DNA from: Cryomorphaceae bacterium
GTDB lineage: Bacteria > Bacteroidota > Bacteroidia > Flavobacteriales > Schleiferiaceae
NCBI GenBank assembly: GCA_003444795.1
Contig: DLWR01000047.1
Span: 1 to 6,097 of the forward strand
DNA length: 6,097 nt
Direction of reading: 5' to 3'
Shown: piece after piece, positions 5,106-6,097 of the stretch
How positions within the stretch are numbered: position 1 is the first letter of the stretch
Layout: every line of letters begins with the position of its first letter
Program-made: the position numbers and the translations under genes
Notes under the pieces: model-generated
What the model was told of the DNA's origin: nothing
What the model saw: only the letters and a program-made list of their open reading frames with translations
Databases searched by the model: none

Positions 5106-6097
5106 ATGCGTGATATTCTCAAAAATCTAGCCGTTTGGGTCGCCGCTCTCGGCTACTTTGTCGACATATACGACTTGCTCCTCTTTAGCATTATTCGGGT
5201 GCCAAGCCTCGAGTCGTTTGGCGGCGTAGATGTCTTTGACGCGGGTTTACTCATTATCAACATGCAGATGCTGGGCCTGCTCTTGGGAGGCATCCTTTGG
5301 GGCATTCTGGGCGATAAATTGGGCCGAACGCGCGTCCTTTTCCTGTCCATCCTCCTTTACTCGCTCGCCAACATCGCAAATGGACTAGTCCAAACCGTTG
5401 ATCAATACACCTTGATCCGCTTCGTAGCAGGAATTGGCCTGGCCGGCGAACTAGGCGCAGGCATCACCTTAGTTTCCGAACTTCTTCCCAAAGAAAAGCG
5501 CGGCCTGGGTACCTCCTTGGTAGCTGGAATCGGCCTAACCGGCGCGGTTGCAGCATACTTCATCGCGCAGACATTTGATTGGCGCACTTGCTACTTCATT
5601 GGTGGCGGAATGGGCTTGGTCTTGTTGGCCCTTCGCGTTGGGGTCTTTGAATCGGGTTTGTACGAGGCCACGGCCAAACGTGTGGAAGTCGTGCGCGGCA
5701 ACTTCCTCCAGCTCTTCGCCACCCGAGAACGCGCCATGCGCTACCTGCGCTGCATCCTGATCGGTCTTCCCACGTGGTTTGTCATCGGCATTCTGGTCAG
5801 TTTCTCCAAGGAATTCGGGGTGCATTTAGGGATCGAGAAAGCCATCGATCCTGGTCGCGGGATTCTGTATTCCTATGCAGCCATTGCCGTGGGTGATGTC
5901 CTGATTGGCTTTCTTTCGCAGAAACTTCAAAGCCGCAAAAAAGCCTTGCACGTATTCTATGCGATTACTCTGTTAGGCATGGTCTTGTTTTTCACGGCGC
6001 AGTCCTCCGCCATGCTGTACTTCGCTTGTGGAGTACTAGGATTTGGAACGGGCTTCTGGGCCATATTTGTCACGATTGGCGCCGAAAACTTTGGCAC
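5106..6097 (+). CDS. MFS transporter, sugar/metabolite:H+ symporter-like (3' end outside window)
   Basis: The frame stays open to the window end: 330 complete codons of a protein expected to be a little over 400 residues with 12 TM helices. About ten hydrophobic segments are visible (about 8-30, 45-65, 77-95, 102-122, 135-155, 160-180, 214-234, 254-272, 281-298, 303-325), with a cytoplasmic loop at 181-213. MFS motif A is clear between TM2 and TM3: G66..G69-D70-K71-x-G73-R74-x-R76. TM4 has RFVAGIGLAGE (105-115), followed by SELLPKEKRG (124-133), the pattern of the sugar porter and metabolite:H+ symporter families. TM1 carries two acids (D20, D23 in VDIYD), as in aromatic-acid/H+ symporters. 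The substrate cannot be named. The last residues, GAENFGT, resemble the conserved GAExFGT stretch before TM11. ATG 5106 was chosen over an in-frame ATG at 5064, which would add 14 unlikely residues and cover the promoter and dyad. Confidence 0.9.
   Translation, partial: MRDILKNLAVWVAALGYFVDIYDLLLFSIIRVPSLESFGGVDVFDAGLLIINMQMLGLLLGGILWGILGDKLGRTRVLFLSILLYSLANIANGLVQTVDQYTLIRFVAGIGLAGELGAGITLVSELLPKEKRGLGTSLVAGIGLTGAVAAYFIAQTFDWRTCYFIGGGMGLVLLALRVGVFESGLYEATAKRVEVVRGNFLQLFATRERAMRYLRCILIGLPTWFVIGILVSFSKEFGVHLGIEKAIDPGRGILYSYAAIAVGDVLIGFLSQKLQSRKKALHVFYAITLLGMVLFFTAQSSAMLYFACGVLGFGTGFWAIFVTIGAENFG

Noticed and set aside
5153..5825. Minus-strand frames opposite the MFS transporter
   Set aside because: The plus strand is open throughout and encodes MFS motif A and regular TM helices, so the minus-strand frames are shadows.

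Overview
The window suggests a member of the Bacteroidota, probably Flavobacteriales-like, with a fairly high G+C for that group. Three things point there: protein signatures such as the FolD 'GRSHIVG' loop, the AMKAQ-type signal peptide end and the MFS 'GAENFGT' motif; the lack of clear Shine-Dalgarno sequences before the starts; and several TAnnTTTG-like -7 boxes of the kind used by the Bacteroidetes primary sigma factor. This assignment is inferred from the sequence alone.

Layout, left to right. Bases 1-70 hold the last 22 codons of a plus-strand gene, possibly the ACT-domain end of a RelA/SpoT (p)ppGpp synthetase/hydrolase. Bases 71-234 are a convergent intergenic region holding two facing arrays of degenerate 8-bp repeats around a 75-bp core. 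A tight minus-strand cluster follows, transcribed right to left: pirin-family protein, ffh (SRP GTPase), folD (one-carbon folate metabolism) and queE (7-deazaguanine/queuosine pathway). The ffh/folD junction is a 1-nt overlap (TAATG) and folD/queE overlap by 14 nt, so these three are almost certainly co-transcribed and probably translationally coupled. Pirin sits 24 bp upstream of ffh and may share its transcript. Bases 3769-3912 carry the pirin promoter region and a strong stem-loop terminator for the next minus-strand gene.

That gene (3913-5004, minus) encodes an exported protein with a cysteine-rich N-terminal segment whose cysteines recur about every 11 residues, a Met/His-rich stretch, and one PDZ domain with no protease domain. 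It is the least familiar item here and the best candidate for something undescribed. It is divergent from a plus-strand MFS transporter gene (5106 to the window end, incomplete). The 101-bp divergent spacer holds a perfect 8-bp inverted repeat placed between candidate -33 and -7 elements of the transporter promoter.

Apart from the Cys-rich PDZ protein and the repeat element the window is mostly housekeeping. I see no CRISPR, transposase, tRNA/rRNA, phage or defence system.
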